Shown piece by piece: positions 43,165-55,089 of a DNA stretch of 64,000 bases. The stretch lies in assembly GCA_022414725.1 (NCBI GenBank), contig CM039463.1, positions 35,099,500 through 35,163,499 of the forward strand, given 5' to 3'. Numbering within the stretch: position 1 is the stretch's first letter; the number at the start of each line of letters is the position of its first letter. The stretch comes from Microglena sp. YARC (lineage: Eukaryota; Chlorophyta; Chlorophyceae; Chlamydomonadales; Chlamydomonadaceae). Made by a program: the position numbers and the translations under genes. The notes below the pieces were generated by a model. That model was given only the letters and a program-made list of their open reading frames with translations. It was not told the DNA's origin and did not search any database.

Positions 43165-43352
43165 GATAATGATAACGCCTGGTGGGGCGTGGTATTATGG
43201 GAGCCCCGTCTTCCGGCGGTAGGGAACGGGCTGCTTCTTTACCTGGACAAAGCTACCATGGCGGTTGACAGCGACCGCGAACACTGAAGCGCACCCGTGG
43301 GGATTTGAACCCGGCACCTTCGTAATTCTAGGAGCTCTGCCACTGAGCCATT
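43165..43352 (-). mobile_element. tRNA-derived SINE, minus-strand copy in intron 7
   Basis: On the minus strand it starts with A box TGGCTCAGTGGCAGAGC, has B box GGGTTCAAATCC at the normal tRNA spacing, then GGTGCGCTTCAGTGTTCGCG and the tail CCACGCCCCACCAGGCGTTA. It is transcribed by RNA polymerase III if active. It shares body and tail with 32252-32447, which defines a family. Confidence 0.85.
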
Positions 43353-43460
43353 CATCAAACGGGGATGTGGGGTGGGGTGAGTGACTGCGTGTGTGAGTGA
43401 TGGTGAAGGTGGGAGTGGGCGAGGGATGGTGGGGGTGGGAGAGGGAGAGGGGGAAAGTGA

Positions 43461-43517
43461 GGTAGGGAGGACAGCACCCCCATCAGTATCACCAATCCAA
43501 GTGCACTTGACATTAAG
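43461..43517 (+). repeat. Copy 2 of the BBS1 exon 7 donor edge
   Basis: AGGGAGGACAGCACCCCCAT to GACATTAAG then GTGGGTGGGGG. It is more diverged than copy 1. The SINE sits between the two copies. Confidence 0.85.
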
Positions 43518-43564
43518 GTGGGTGGGGGAGCACAGGTTTGATTTATTTCGTATTGAAAGGTTTT

Positions 43565-44040
43565 TCAATCCAGGAGGTGAGACCCCTTACACAACCTGCA
43601 ACTAACCTTCAACCAACCTGCACCCAACAATCAACCAACCTGCACCCACCCTTCAACCAACCTGCACCCAACCTGCACCCCAAGATGTGAGTCTTCCCCA
43701 GGAGGTGAGACCCCTTGCACAAGCCAGCGCCACCGAGGATTCAGAAAGAAAGGCGGAGAAAGTCCTACATGAGTATTGCTAATAATATATAATAATGATC
43801 AGGATAATTATTATACTGATTATGAGTATTACCCATTGGAATGGCAGGCACTATTTTTTGTGTGCGACGCGTCTCAAGTTGAGCGACTCGGTGCGACCCC
43901 ATGCGACGCGCTGCCCCCCGAACCCTGCGAAGCGCGGCGGCCGGGGGGTTGGGGGGGGGGGGCATTTCTTACTAGTTTAGCCAGTCCCATGCGTCGCCAT
44001 GCAGCAATATAAATGCAAAAATAAATGCACTGCCAATTAT
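43565..44040 (+). other. Intron 7 spacer with CAACC repeats
   Basis: AACCAACCTGCACCCAACCT repeats (43590-43690), a duplicated CAGGAGGTGAGACCCCTT (about 43571 and 43700), then unique sequence with a G run (about 43948-43958). No gene seen. Confidence 0.6.
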
Positions 44041-44044
44041 AGAT

Positions 44045-44206
44045 TGCATCTGTTGTTGTGAAGATGAAATGCATTTGAGATTAGAGTGTCCGTTCTACGC
44101 TGAGGATAGAACAATTATTTTTGAGAAAAATAAATTTGAACCTGAATTGGTGGATAAAAACTCCAGTATGAAGCTGGTCATGAATCCTGATTCCTTTGAA
44201 GAATAA
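44045..44206 (+). pseudogene. LINE 3' fragment (C-terminal zinc finger)
   Basis: The frame reads CICCCEDEMHLRLECPFYAE then DRTIIF and ends SMKLVMNPDSFEE before TAA. This is the end of a LINE protein of the same family as the relic at 59.4-62.7 kb, which has SYLDVRYTRRIEKYF and the same GAAGCTGGT..TGAATCCTGA DNA. AATAAATGCACTGCCAAT stands at both ends (about 44031 and 44202). Confidence 0.65.
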
Positions 44207-44289
44207 ATGCACTGCCAATCATAGCTTGCAACTGTTGAATGGTTGTAGATGACGATAATGATGGTTACATTTTTCCTGGTGCTTTGTTT

Positions 44290-47200
44290 CCTCCAGGATT
44301 TTTTTTTTATATCTGAAGGTGGTTAAGCTAGCTTAATTGTTTAGGCCTCCTCCAGGGACAGCGTCTTTATAGTTTTTAAGGGCCATTAAGGGCCAACACT
44401 TTTTTATATCTGAAGGTGGTTAAGCTAGCTTAATTGTTTTAGGCCTCCTCCAGGGACAGCGTCTTTATAGTTTTTAAGGGCCATTAAGGGCCAACACTTT
44501 TTTATATCTGAAGGTGGTTAAGCTAGCTTAATTGTTTTAGGCCTCCTCCAGGGACACAGGCCATTAAGGTCTGAAGGTTTATAGTTTTTAGGCTCCTCCA
44601 GGGCGTCTTAAGGGCGCAAACACTTTTTTATATCTGAAGGTGGTTAAAGCTAGCTTAATTTGTTTTAGGCCTCCTCCCAGGGACAGGGCATTAAGGGCCA
44701 TCTCTGAAGGTTTAGCTAGTTTTTATCCTCCTCCAGGGCGTCTTATAGTTTTTAAGGGCCAACACTTTTTTATATCTGAAGGTGGTTAAGCTAGCTTAAT
44801 TGTTTTAGGCCTCCTCCAGGACAGCGTCTTTATAGTTTTTAAGGGCCATAAGGGCCAACACTTTTTTATATCTGAAGGTGGTTAAGCTAGCTTAATTGTT
44901 TTAGGCCTCCTCCAGGGACAGCGTCTTTATAGTTTTTAAGGGCCATTAAGGGCCAACACTTTTTATATCTGAAGGTGGTTAAGCTAGCTTAATTGTTTTA
45001 GGCCTCTCCAGGGACAGCGTCTTTATAGTTTTTAAGGCCATTAAGGGCCAACACTTTTTTATATCTGAAGGTGGTTAAGCTAGCTTAATTGTTTTAGGCC
45101 TCCTCCAGGGACAGCGTCTTTATAGTTTTTAAGGGCCATTAAGGGCCAACACTTTTTTATATCTGAAGGTGGTTAAGCTAGCTTAATTGTTTTAGGCCTC
45201 CTCCAGGGACAGCGTCTTTATAGTTTTTAAGGGCCATTAAGGGCCAACACTTTTTTATATCTGAAGGTGGTTAAGCTAGCTTAATTGTTTTTAGGCCTCC
45301 TCCAGGGACAGCGTCTTTATAGTTTTTAAGGGCCATTAAGGGCCAACACTTTTTTATATCTGAAGGTGGTTAAGCTAGCTTAATTGTTTTAGGCCTCCTC
45401 CAGGGACAGCGTCTTTATAGTTTTTAAGGGCCATTAAGGGCCAACACTTTTTATATCTGAAGGTGGTTAAGCTAGCTTAATTGTTTTAGCCTCCTCCAGG
45501 GACAGCGTCTTTATAGTTTTTAAGGGCCATTAAGGGCCAACACTTTTTTATATCTGAAGGTGGTTAAGCTAGCTTAATTGTTTTAGGCCTCCTCCAGGGA
45601 GCGTCAGCGTCTTAGCTAGTTTTTTAAGGCCTCCTCCAGGGACAGCAAGTTTTTAAGGGCCAACACTTTTTTATATCTGAAGGTGGTTAAGCTAGCTTAA
45701 TTGTTTTTAGGCCTCCTCCAGGGACAGCGTCTTTATAGTTTTTAAGGGCCATTAAGGGCCAACACTTTTTTATATCTGAAGGTGGTTAAGCTAGCTTAAT
45801 TGTTTTAGGCCTCCTCCAGGGACAGCGTCTTTATAGTTTTTAAGGGCCATTAAGGGCCAACACTTTTTTATATCTGAAGGTGGTTAAGCTAGCTTAATTG
45901 TTTTAGGCCTCCTCCAGGGACAGCGTCTTTATAGTTTTTAAGGGCCATTAAGGGCCAACACTTTTTTATATCTGAAGGTGGTTAAGCTAGCTTAATTGTT
46001 TTAGGCCTCCTCCAGGGACAGCGTCTTTATAGTTTTTAAGGGCCATTAAGGGCCAACACTTTTTTATATCTGAAGGTGGTTAAGCTAGCTTAATTGTTTT
46101 AGGCCTCCTCCAGGGACAGCGTCTTTATAGTTTTTAAGGGCCATTAAGGGCCAACACTTTTTTTTATATCTGAAGGTGGTTAAGCTAGCTTAATTGTTTT
46201 TAGGCCTCCTCCAGGGACAGCGTCTTTATAGTTTTTTAAGGGCCATTAAGGGCCAACACTTTTTTATATCTGAAGGTGGTTAAGCTAGCTTAATTGTTTT
46301 AGGCCTCCTCCAGGGACAGCGTCTTTATAGTTTTTAAGGGCCAATTAAGGGCCAACACTTTTTTATATCTGAAGGTGGTTAAGCTAGCTTAATTGTTTTA
46401 GGCCTCCTCCAGGGACAGCGTCTTTATAGTTTTTAAGGGCCATTAAGGGCCAACACTTTTTTATATCTGAAGGTGGTTAAGCTAGCTTAATTGTTTTAGG
46501 CCTCCTCCAGGGACAGCGTCTTTATAGTTTTTAAGGGCCATTAAGGGCCAACACTTTTTTATATCTGAAGGTGGTTAAGCTAGCTTAATTGTTTTAGGCC
46601 TCCTCCAGGGACAGCGTCTTTATAGTTTTTAAGGGCCATTAAGGGCCAACACTTTTTTATATCTGAAGGTGGTTAAGCTAGCTTAATTGTTTTAGGCCTC
46701 CTCCAGGGACAGCGTCTTTATAGTTTTTAAGGGCCATTAAGGGCCAACACTTTTTTATATCTGAAGGTGGTTAAGCTAGCTTAATTGTTTTAGGCCTCCT
46801 CCAGGGACAGCGTCTTTATAGTTTTTTAAGGGCCATTAAGGGCCAACACTTTTTTATATCTGAAGGTGGTTAAGCTAGCTTAATTGTTTTAGGCCTCCTC
46901 CAGGGACAGCGTCTTTATAGTTTTTAAGGGCCATTAAGGGCCAACACTTTTTTATATCTGAAGGTGGTTAAGCTAGCTTAATTGTTTTAGGCCTCCTCCA
47001 GGGACAGCGTCTTTATAGTTTTTAAGGGCCATTAAGGGCCAACACTTTTTTATATCTGAAGGTGGTTAAGCTAGCTTAATTGTTTTAGGCCTCCTCCAGG
47101 GACAGCGTCTTTATAGTTTTTAAGGCCATTAAGGGCCAACACTTTTTTATATCTGAAGGTGGTTAAGCTAGCTTAATTGTTTTAGGCCTCCTCCAGGGAC

Positions 47201-50200
47201 AGCGTCTTTATAGTTTTTAAGGGCCATTAAGGGCCAACACTTTTTTATATCTGAAGGTGGTTAAGCTAGCTTAATTGTTTTAGGCCTCCCTCCAGGGACA
47301 GCGTCTTTATAGTTTTTAAGGGCCATTAAGGGCCAACACTTTTTTATATCTGAAGGTGGTTAAGCTAGCTTAATTGTTTTAGGCCTCCTCCAGGGACAGC
47401 GTCTTTATATTTTTAAGGGCCATTAAGGGCCAACACTTTTTTATATCTGAAGGTGGTTAAGCTAGCTTAATTGTTTTAGGCCTCCTCCAGGGACAGCGTC
47501 TTTATAGTTTTTAAGGGCCATTAAGGGCCAACACTTTTTTATATCTGAAGGTGGTTAAGCTAGCTTAATTGTTTTAGGCCTCCTCCAGGGACAGCGTCTT
47601 TATAGTTTTTAAGGGCCATTAAGGGCCAACACTTTTTTTATATCTGAAGGTGGTTAAGCTAGCTTAATTGTTTTAGGCCTCCTCCAGGGACAGCGTCTTT
47701 AATAGTTTTTAAGGCCATTAAGGGCCAACACTTTTTTATATCTGAAGGTGGTTAAGCTAGCTTAATTGTTTTAGGCCTCCTCCAGGGACAGCGTCTTTAT
47801 AGTTTTTAAGGGCCATTAAGGGCCAACACTTTTTTATATCTGAAGGTGGTTAAGCTAGCTTAATTGTTTTAGGCCTCCTCCAGGGACAGCGTCTTTATAG
47901 TTTTTTAAGGGCATAAGGGCCAACACTTTTTTATATCTGAAGGTGGTTAAGCTAGCTTAATTGTTTTAGGCCTCCTCCAGGGACAGCGTCTTTATAGTTT
48001 TTAAGGGCATTAAGGGCCAACACTTTTTTATATCTGAAGGTGGTTAAGCTAGCTTAATTGTTTTAGGCCTCCTCCAGGGACAGCGTCTTTATAGTTTTTA
48101 AGGCCATTAAGGGCCAACACTTTTTTATATCTGAAGGTGGTTAAGCTAGCTTAATTGTTTTAGGCCTCCTCCAGGGACAGCGTCTTTATAGTTTTTAAAA
48201 GGGCCATTAAGGGCCAACACTTTTTTATATCTGAAGGTGGTTAAGCTAGCTTAATTGTTTTAGGCCTCCTCCAGGGACAGCGTCTTTATAGTTTTTAAGG
48301 GCCATTAAGGGCCAACACTTTTTTTATATCTGAAGGTGGTTAAGCTAGCTTAATTGTTTTAGGCCTCCTCCAGGGACAGCGTCTTTATAGTTTTTAAGGG
48401 CCATTAAGGGCCAACACTTTTTTTTATATCTGAAGGTGGTTAAGCTAGCTTAATTGTTTTAGGCCTCCTCCAGGGCAGCGTCTTTATAGTTTTTCAAGGG
48501 TTTTTAAGGGCCATTAAGGGCCAACTTTTTTATATCTGAAGGTGGTTAAGCTAGCTTAATTGTTTTAGGCCTCCTCCAGGGACAGCGGTCTTTATAGTTT
48601 TTAAGGGCCATTAAAGGGCAACACTTTTTTATATCTGAAAGGTGGTTAAGCTAGCTTAATTGTTTTAAGGCCTCCTCCAGGGACAGCGTCTTTATATTTT
48701 AAGTTTTTTTAAGGCCATTAAAGGGCCAACACTTTTTTATATCTGAAGGTGGTTAAGCTAGCTTAATTCCAGGGACAGCGTCTTTATAGTTTTTAAGGGG
48801 CCATAAGGGCCAACATTTTTTATATCTGTTTTAGGCCTCCTCAGGGACAGCGTCTGAAGTGGTTTATAGTTTTTTAAGGGCCATTAAGGGCCAACACTTT
48901 TTTATATCTGAAGGTGGTTAAGCTAGCTTAATTGTTTTAGGCCTCCTCCAGGGACAGCGTTTTATAGTTTTTAAGGGCATTAAGGGCCAACACTTTTTAT
49001 ATCTGAAGGTGGTTAAGCTAGCTTAATTGTTTTAGGCCTCCTCCAGGGACAGCGTCTTTATAGTTTTTAAGGGCCATTAAGGGCCAACACTTTTTTATAT
49101 CTGAAGGTGGTTAAGCTAGCTTAATTGTTTTAGGCCTCCTCCAGGGACCAGCGTCTTTATAGTTTTTAAGGCCATTAAGGGCCAACACTTTTTTTATATC
49201 TGAAGGTGGTTAAGCTAGCTTAATTGTTTTAGGCTCCTCCAGGGACAGCGTCTTTTATAGTTTTTAAGGGCCATTAAGGGCCAACACTTTTTTATATCTG
49301 AAGGTGGTTAAGCTAGCTTAATTGTTTTAGGCCTCCTCCAGGGACAGCGTCTTTATAGTTTTTTTAAGGGCCATTAAGGGCCAACACTTTTTTATATCTG
49401 AAGGTGGTTAAGCTAGCTTAATTGTTTTAGGCCTCCTCCAGGGACAGCGTCTTTATAGTTTTTAAGGGCCATTAAGGGCCAACACTTTTTTATATCTGAA
49501 GGTGGTTAAGCTAGCTTAATTGTTTTAGGCCTCCTCCAGGGACAGCGTCTTTATAGTTTTTAAGGGCCATTAAGGGCCAACACTTTTTTATATCTGAAGG
49601 TGGTTAAGCTAGCTTAATTGTTTTAGGCCTCCTCCAGGGACAGCGTCTTTATAGTTTTTAAGGGCCATTAAGGGCCAACACTTTTTTATATCTGAAGGTG
49701 GTTAAGCTAGCTTAATTGTTTTAGGCCTCCTCCAGGGACAGCGTCTTTATAAGGGTTTTTTAAGGACAGCGTCTTTATAGTTTTTTAAGGGCCAACACTT
49801 TTTTATATCTGAAGGTGGTTAAGCTAGCTTAATTGTTTTAGGCCTCCTCAGGGACAGCGTCTTTATAGTTTTTAAGGGCCATTAAGGGCCAACACTTTTT
49901 TATATCTGAAGGTGGTTAAGCTAGCTTAATTGTTTTAGGCCTCCTCCAGGGACAGCGTCTTTATAGTTTTTAAGGGGCCATTAAGGGCCAACACTTTTTT
50001 ATATCTGAAGGTGGTTAAGCTAGCTTAATTGTTTTAGGCCTCCTCCAGGGACAGCGTCTTTATAGTTTTTTTAAGGGCCATTAAGGGCCAACACTTTTTT
50101 ATATCTGAAGGTGGTTAAGCTAGCTTAATTGTTTTAGGCCTCCTCCAGGGACAGCGCCACACTTTTTTATATCTTTATAGTTTTTAAGGGCCATTAAGGG

Positions 50201-52205
50201 CCAACACTTTTTTATATCTGAAGGTGGTTAAGCTAGCTTAATTGTTTTTAGGCCTCCTCCAGGGACAGCGTCTTAATTGTTTATCCAGGGACAGCGTTTT
50301 TAAGGGCCATTAAGGGCCAACACTTTTTTATATCTGAAGGTGGTTAAGCTAGCTTAATTGTTTTAGGCCTCCTCCAGGGACAGCGTCTTTATAGTTTTTA
50401 AGGGCCATTAAGGGCCAACACTTTTTTATATCTGAAGGTGGTTAAGCTAGCTTAATTGTTTTAGGCCTCCTCCAGGGACAGCGTCTTTATAGTTTTTTAA
50501 GGGCATTAAGGGCCAACACTTTTTTATATCTGAAGGTGGTTAAGCTAGCTTAATTGTTTTAGGCCTCCTCCAGGGACAGCGTCTTTATAGTTTTTTTAAG
50601 GGCCATTAAGGGCCAACACTTTTTTTATATCTGAAGGTGGTTAAGCTAGCTTAATTGTTTTAGGCCTCCTCCAGGGACAGCGTCTTTATAGTTTTTAAGG
50701 GCCATTAAGGGCCACACTTTTTTATATCTGAAGTGGTTAAGCTAGCTTAATTGTTTTAGGCCTCCTCCAGGGACAGCGTCTTTATAGTTTTTAAGGGCCA
50801 TTAAGGGCCAACACTTTTTTTATATCTGAAGGTGGTTAAGCTAGCTTAATTGTTTTTAGGCCTCCTCCAGGGACAGCGTCTGAAGTTTATAGCTTAATTG
50901 TTTTAAGGGGCCATTAAGGGCCAACACCAAGCGTCTTTATAGTTTTTAAATTTTTTTATATCTGAAGGTGGTTTAAGCTAGCTTAATTGTTTTAGGCTCC
51001 TCCAGGGACAGCGTCTTTATAGTTTTTAAGGGCCATTAAGGGCCAACACTTTTTTTATATCTGAAGGTGGTTAAGCTAGCTTAATTGTTTTAGGCCTCCC
51101 TCCAGGGACAGCGTCTTTATAGTTTTTTAAGGGCCATTAAGGGCCAACACTTTTTTATATCTGAAGGTGGTTAAGCTAGCTTAATTGTTTTTAGGCCTCC
51201 TCCATGACAGCGTCTTTATAGTTTTTAAGGGCCATTAAGGGCCAACACTTTTTTATATCTGAAGGTGGTTAAGCTAGCTTAATTGTTTTAGGCCTCCTCC
51301 AGGGACAGCGTCTTTATAGTTTTTTAAGGGCCATTAAAGGGCTCCTCCAACACTTTTTTTATATCTGAAGGTGGTTAAGCTAGCTTAATTGTTTTAGGCC
51401 TCCTCCAGGGACAGCGTCTTTATAGTTTTTTAAGGGCCATTAAGGGCCAACACTTTTTTATATCTGAAGGTGGTTAAGCTAGCTTAATTGTTTTAGGCCT
51501 CCTCCAGGGACAGCGTCTTTATAGTTTTTAAGGGCCATTAAGGGCCAACACTTTTTTATATCTGAAGGTGGTTTAAGCTAGCTTAATTGTTTTTAGGCCT
51601 CCTCCAGGGACAGCGTCTTTATAGTTTTTAAGGGCCATTAAGGGCCAACACTTTTTTATATCTGAAGGTGGTTAAGCTAGCTTAATTGTTTTAGGCCTCC
51701 TCCAGGGACAGCGTCTTTATAGTTTTTAAGGGCCATTAAGGGCAACACTTTTTTATATCTGAAGGTGGTTAAGCTAGCTTAATTGTTTTAGGCCTCCTCC
51801 AGGGACAAGCGTCTTTATAGTTTTTTTAAGGGCATTAAGGGCCAACACTTTTTATATCTGAAGGTGGTTAAGCTAGCTTAATTGTTTTAGGCCTCCTCCA
51901 GGGACAGCGTCTTTATAGTTTTTAAGGGCCATTAAAGGGCAACACTTTTTTATATCTGAAGGTGGTTAAGCTAGCTTAATTGTTTTAGGCCTCCTCCAGG
52001 GACAGCGTCTTTATAGTTTTTAAGGGCCAGGGCCAACACTTTTTTATATCGCTCTTAATTGTTTTAGGGCTAGTCTTTATAAAGGGCCATTAAGGGCCAA
52101 CACTTTTTTATATTGAAGGTTTAAGCTAGCTTAATTGTTTTAGGCCTCCTCCAGGGACAGCGTCTTTATAGTTTTTAAGGGCCATTAAGGGCCAACACTT
52201 TTTTA
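44290..52205 (+). repeat. About 98-bp satellite, nearly 8 kb, in intron 7
   Basis: The unit TATATCTGAAGGTGGTTAAG, CTAGCTTAATTGTTTTAGGC, CTCCTCCAGGGACAGCGTCT, TTATAGTTTTTAAGGGCCAT, TAAGGGCCAACACTTTTT occurs about 80 times. Most differences are one-base indels in T, A, G and C runs plus scrambled units (for example 44570-44730, 45600-45660, 48480-48860, 49740-49800, 50880-50960, 52040-52100). Substitutions are rare. No coding content. It forms most of the 9.8-kb intron between exons 7 and 8. Confidence 0.96.
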
Positions 52206-52494
52206 AATTTTGCCTAGTAGCAATACGGGCCAAAACGGGGTTGAAAGTTGCGACTGCTAAAACAATCCCTGCCCTGCTGCACTCCAAATGTGCCGCTTGA
52301 CATGATCGTCAGCATCAGCATCACAAGCTAAAAAAGGAAAAAGAAAAAAAGGGAAAAAGAAAAAGAAACATTTGGTAATAGTCTATTAGCCTTTGTTAAG
52401 TCTCAGTCTGTCTCAGTTAACAATCATCTCTTATACGTCGATGGGGTGCTGGTGGTGGAGGAATAAACTGGTGGGGATGCAAAGCCCCCCCCCC

Positions 52495-52525
<31 letters not shown>

Positions 52526-52638
52526 CTCAAGGGCCCTTCTCTGTGCAGCCCAACGTGTGCAGATTCTCCCACATCAACCCACATCAACCAACGTGTGCAG
52601 ATTCTCCCACATCAACCAACATTAACCAATCTGTGCAG
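52206..52638 (+). other. End of intron 7 with copies of the exon 8 acceptor
   Basis: Purine-rich A/G sequence, a C tract (52488-52496) and (CA)n lead to GTGTGCAGATTCTCCCACAT at about 52555 and 52592, two copies of the acceptor plus the first bases of exon 8 (ATTCTCCCACGA) before the real one at 52639. Confidence 0.85.
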
Positions 52639-52716
52639 ATTCTCCCACGACATGCTATATTACAAGCAAGCAGCAAGAACATGGGACCGCCTCCCGAGCA
52701 GGACATCCCACTTCAG
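52639..52716 (+). CDS. BBS1: BBS1 exon 8 (residues 418-443)
   Basis: After CTGTGCAG the frame reads ILPRHAILQASSKNMGPPPE then QDIPLQ, matching human [20 protein letters not shown]. 78 bases, phase 0 at both ends. The donor here is GTGCGG. Two more copies of its 3' end lie at exact 125-bp steps, the last with the stronger-looking donor GTGAGA. Confidence 0.88.
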
Positions 52717-53145
52717 GTGCGGGGTTGGGTTGGGGGCAGGTGGGGAGGTGCCTAGGTGGGTTAGTTTGGGTGGGATGAGGTATGTGGGGTGGTGGGGTGA
52801 AGAACATGGGACCGCCTCCCGAGCAGGACATCCCACTTCAGGTGCGGGGTTGGGTTGGGGGCAGGTGGGGAGGTGCCTAGGTGGGTTGGTTTGGGTGGGG
52901 TGAGGTATGTGGGGTGGTGGGGTGAAGAACATGGGACCGCCTCCCGAGCAGGACATCCCACTTCAGGTGAGAGAGATATTTAGTTAATATAAGCGAATGA
53001 ATAATATCAGTGAATGTTAGTTAATATTAGACGGACGAGCCGTATCACCAGAAGTTTTGATATGTTTGAAAAACCAGGCGTGAAAAAAGAGTTGCAAACG
53101 TCAAGCCTCAAAAACCTGAGGAGGGCATCCCGCTTCTGGTGATAG
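52717..53145 (+). repeat. 125-bp tandem copies of the exon 8 donor edge
   Basis: AAGAACATGGGACCGCCTCC to CCACTTCAG plus donor ends at 52716, 52841 and 52966. The units between are almost identical (GCGGGGTTGGGTTGGGGGCA...). A worn fourth (GAGGAGGGCATCCCGCTTCT) stands at about 53117-53142. The second and third copies lack an acceptor. Confidence 0.92.
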
Positions 53146-53282
53146 GGATACTTGCAGATTTTTGACGGTGCCCCCAGGGTCACCGTGTTATCCGTCTGTC
53201 ACACGAAGCTGAGTAAGCCTGGCCCTAACTGTCTTGTAAACCCTGGCTTCGTTCCGTTGCACTCGATTCCGTTGCCTCCTGT

Positions 53283-54810
53283 CGCAGACCTGGCTGTGTG
53301 TAGAACATTCACAGAGGGAACGAGAGATATCAACACACCCACCCACCAATGCACCCACCCACCAACCAACCAACCCACCAACCAACCCACCAACCAACCC
53401 ACCAACCAAACCATCAATTAACCAACCAACCCACCCACCAACTAACTAACCCCCTCTTCCACAGGTTCCCAAGACCCGGCTGTAAGTAGAACAGAGCAAC
53501 AGGGAACGAGAGATGTCAGCTGGCATACATCGCATATTCCAGCGAACCCCCTCTGTCACATGTCCCCAAGAATGAGAGGATATCAACACACTACCACCAA
53601 CTAACAACCCCTCTGTAACAGGTCCCCTAGAACAAGAGATATCAACGCACCCACCAACCAAACAATCCCCTCTGTTACAGACCCCCAAGAAGACCCGGCT
53701 GTACGGACAGAGGAACTGGGAACGAGAGATGTCGGCTGACATGCATCGCATATTCCAACCAACGCCCTCTGTAACAGGCCCCCAAGAAGATCAGGCTGTA
53801 CGTAGAACAGACAAACAGGGAACGAGAGATATCAACGCACCGAGCAGCCCACCAACCAACCAACTAACCCCCTCTGTCACAGGTCCCAAGAACGAGAGAT
53901 ACCAACCCACCACCAACCAACTAACCCCAACGAACCAACGAACCCAGCAACACCCACCAACCAACTAACCCCAACGAACCAACGAACCCACCAACCACCA
54001 CCAACCAACTAACCCCCAACGAACCAACGGAACCCAGCAACCACCCACCAACCAACTAACCCCAACGAACCAACGAACCCACCAACCCACCCAAACCAAC
54101 TACCCCCAACGAACTAACGAACCCAGCAACCCACCCACCAACCAACTAACCCCCAACGAACCAACGAACCCCACCAACCCACCCCACAAACAACTAACCC
54201 CCAACGAACCAACGAACCCACCAACCCACCCACAAACCAACTAACCCCCAACAACCAACGAACCCACAAACCACCCACAAACCAACTAACCCCCAATGAA
54301 CACGAACCCACCAACCCACCCACCAACCAACTAACCCAACGAACCAACGAACGCCACCAACCCCACCCCACAAACCAACCCATCACACCCACAAATTCAC
54401 CCACTAACCAACCATGCCACCCACCAACCCACCCACCAACCACCCACCAACCAACCACAACCAACCAACCCCCTCTGTCACAGGCCCCCAAGGATGAGAG
54501 ATATCAACGCAGGGCCACAAACCAACCACCCACCACTAAACCAACCAACCCTCTGTCACAGGGCCCCCAGAATGAAAGATATCAACGCACCCACAAACAA
54601 TGCCCACCCACCCCATAAACCAACCAACCACCCCCCCTCTGTCACAGGCCCCAAGAATGAAAGATATCAACGCACCCACAAACCAACCCACCACCCACTA
54701 ACCAACCAACCAACCCCTCTGTGCACAGGCCCCCAAATGAGAGATATCAACGGCACCCACTAACCAAACCACCACCCAACCCACTAACACCACCAACCAA
54801 CCCCTCTGTT
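53283..54810 (+). repeat. Intron 8 array: exon 9 acceptor copies among CCAAC repeats
   Basis: CCCCTCTGTNACAGG(T/C)CCC followed by AAGAAGACCCGGCTGTACG-like sequence and AACGAGAGATATCAACGCAC recurs about ten times. Longer copies reaching MSADMHRIF are at about 53461-53552 and 53673-53760. Shorter ones at about 53283, 53565, 53610, 53770, 53875, 54475, 54556, 54640 and 54720. Between them runs ACCAACCAACTAACCCC with many small indels. Confidence 0.88.
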
Positions 54811-54814
54811 ACAG

Positions 54815-55080
54815 GTCCCAAGAAGACCGGGCCTGTACGTAGAACAGACCAAACAGGGAACGAGAGAGCACCCGGCTGACATGCATGCATATTCCAGAGA
54901 GACTTGGCGCAAGCTGAGGCTGACGACTACCGCCCCACCCCACCCCCCCCCGCTCGTGCTTTATGTGAAGATCTTGACTGATGGACAGGGCGCTGTCGCT
55001 TTCTACCTCATCAGCCAACCTATCGTTAAAACATCACTGCTCAACGGCTTGGGACCACGCTTTTAAGTTGATTTCTAACG
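54815..55080 (+). CDS. BBS1: BBS1 exon 9, broken by small indels
   Basis: After TCTGTTACAG the sequence codes VPKKT, LYVEQT, then in shifted frames ADMH.AYSRE, RKLRLTTTA, LYVKILTDGQGAVAFYLISQ and LLNGLGPRF, matching human VPRKTRLYVDQTLREREAG, AMHRAFQ, LRLRAARAYL and VVQGLGPTFKL. At least three one-base shifts and a C-rich insertion (about 54934-54955) disturb the frame, and TAA follows RF unless one T is removed. The upstream copy at 53673 keeps LREREMSADMHRIF-like sequence better. A donor GTGGGT would follow 55080 in phase 1. Whether the damage is real or a consensus error is open. Confidence 0.65.
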
Positions 55081-55089
55081 GTGGGTTTG

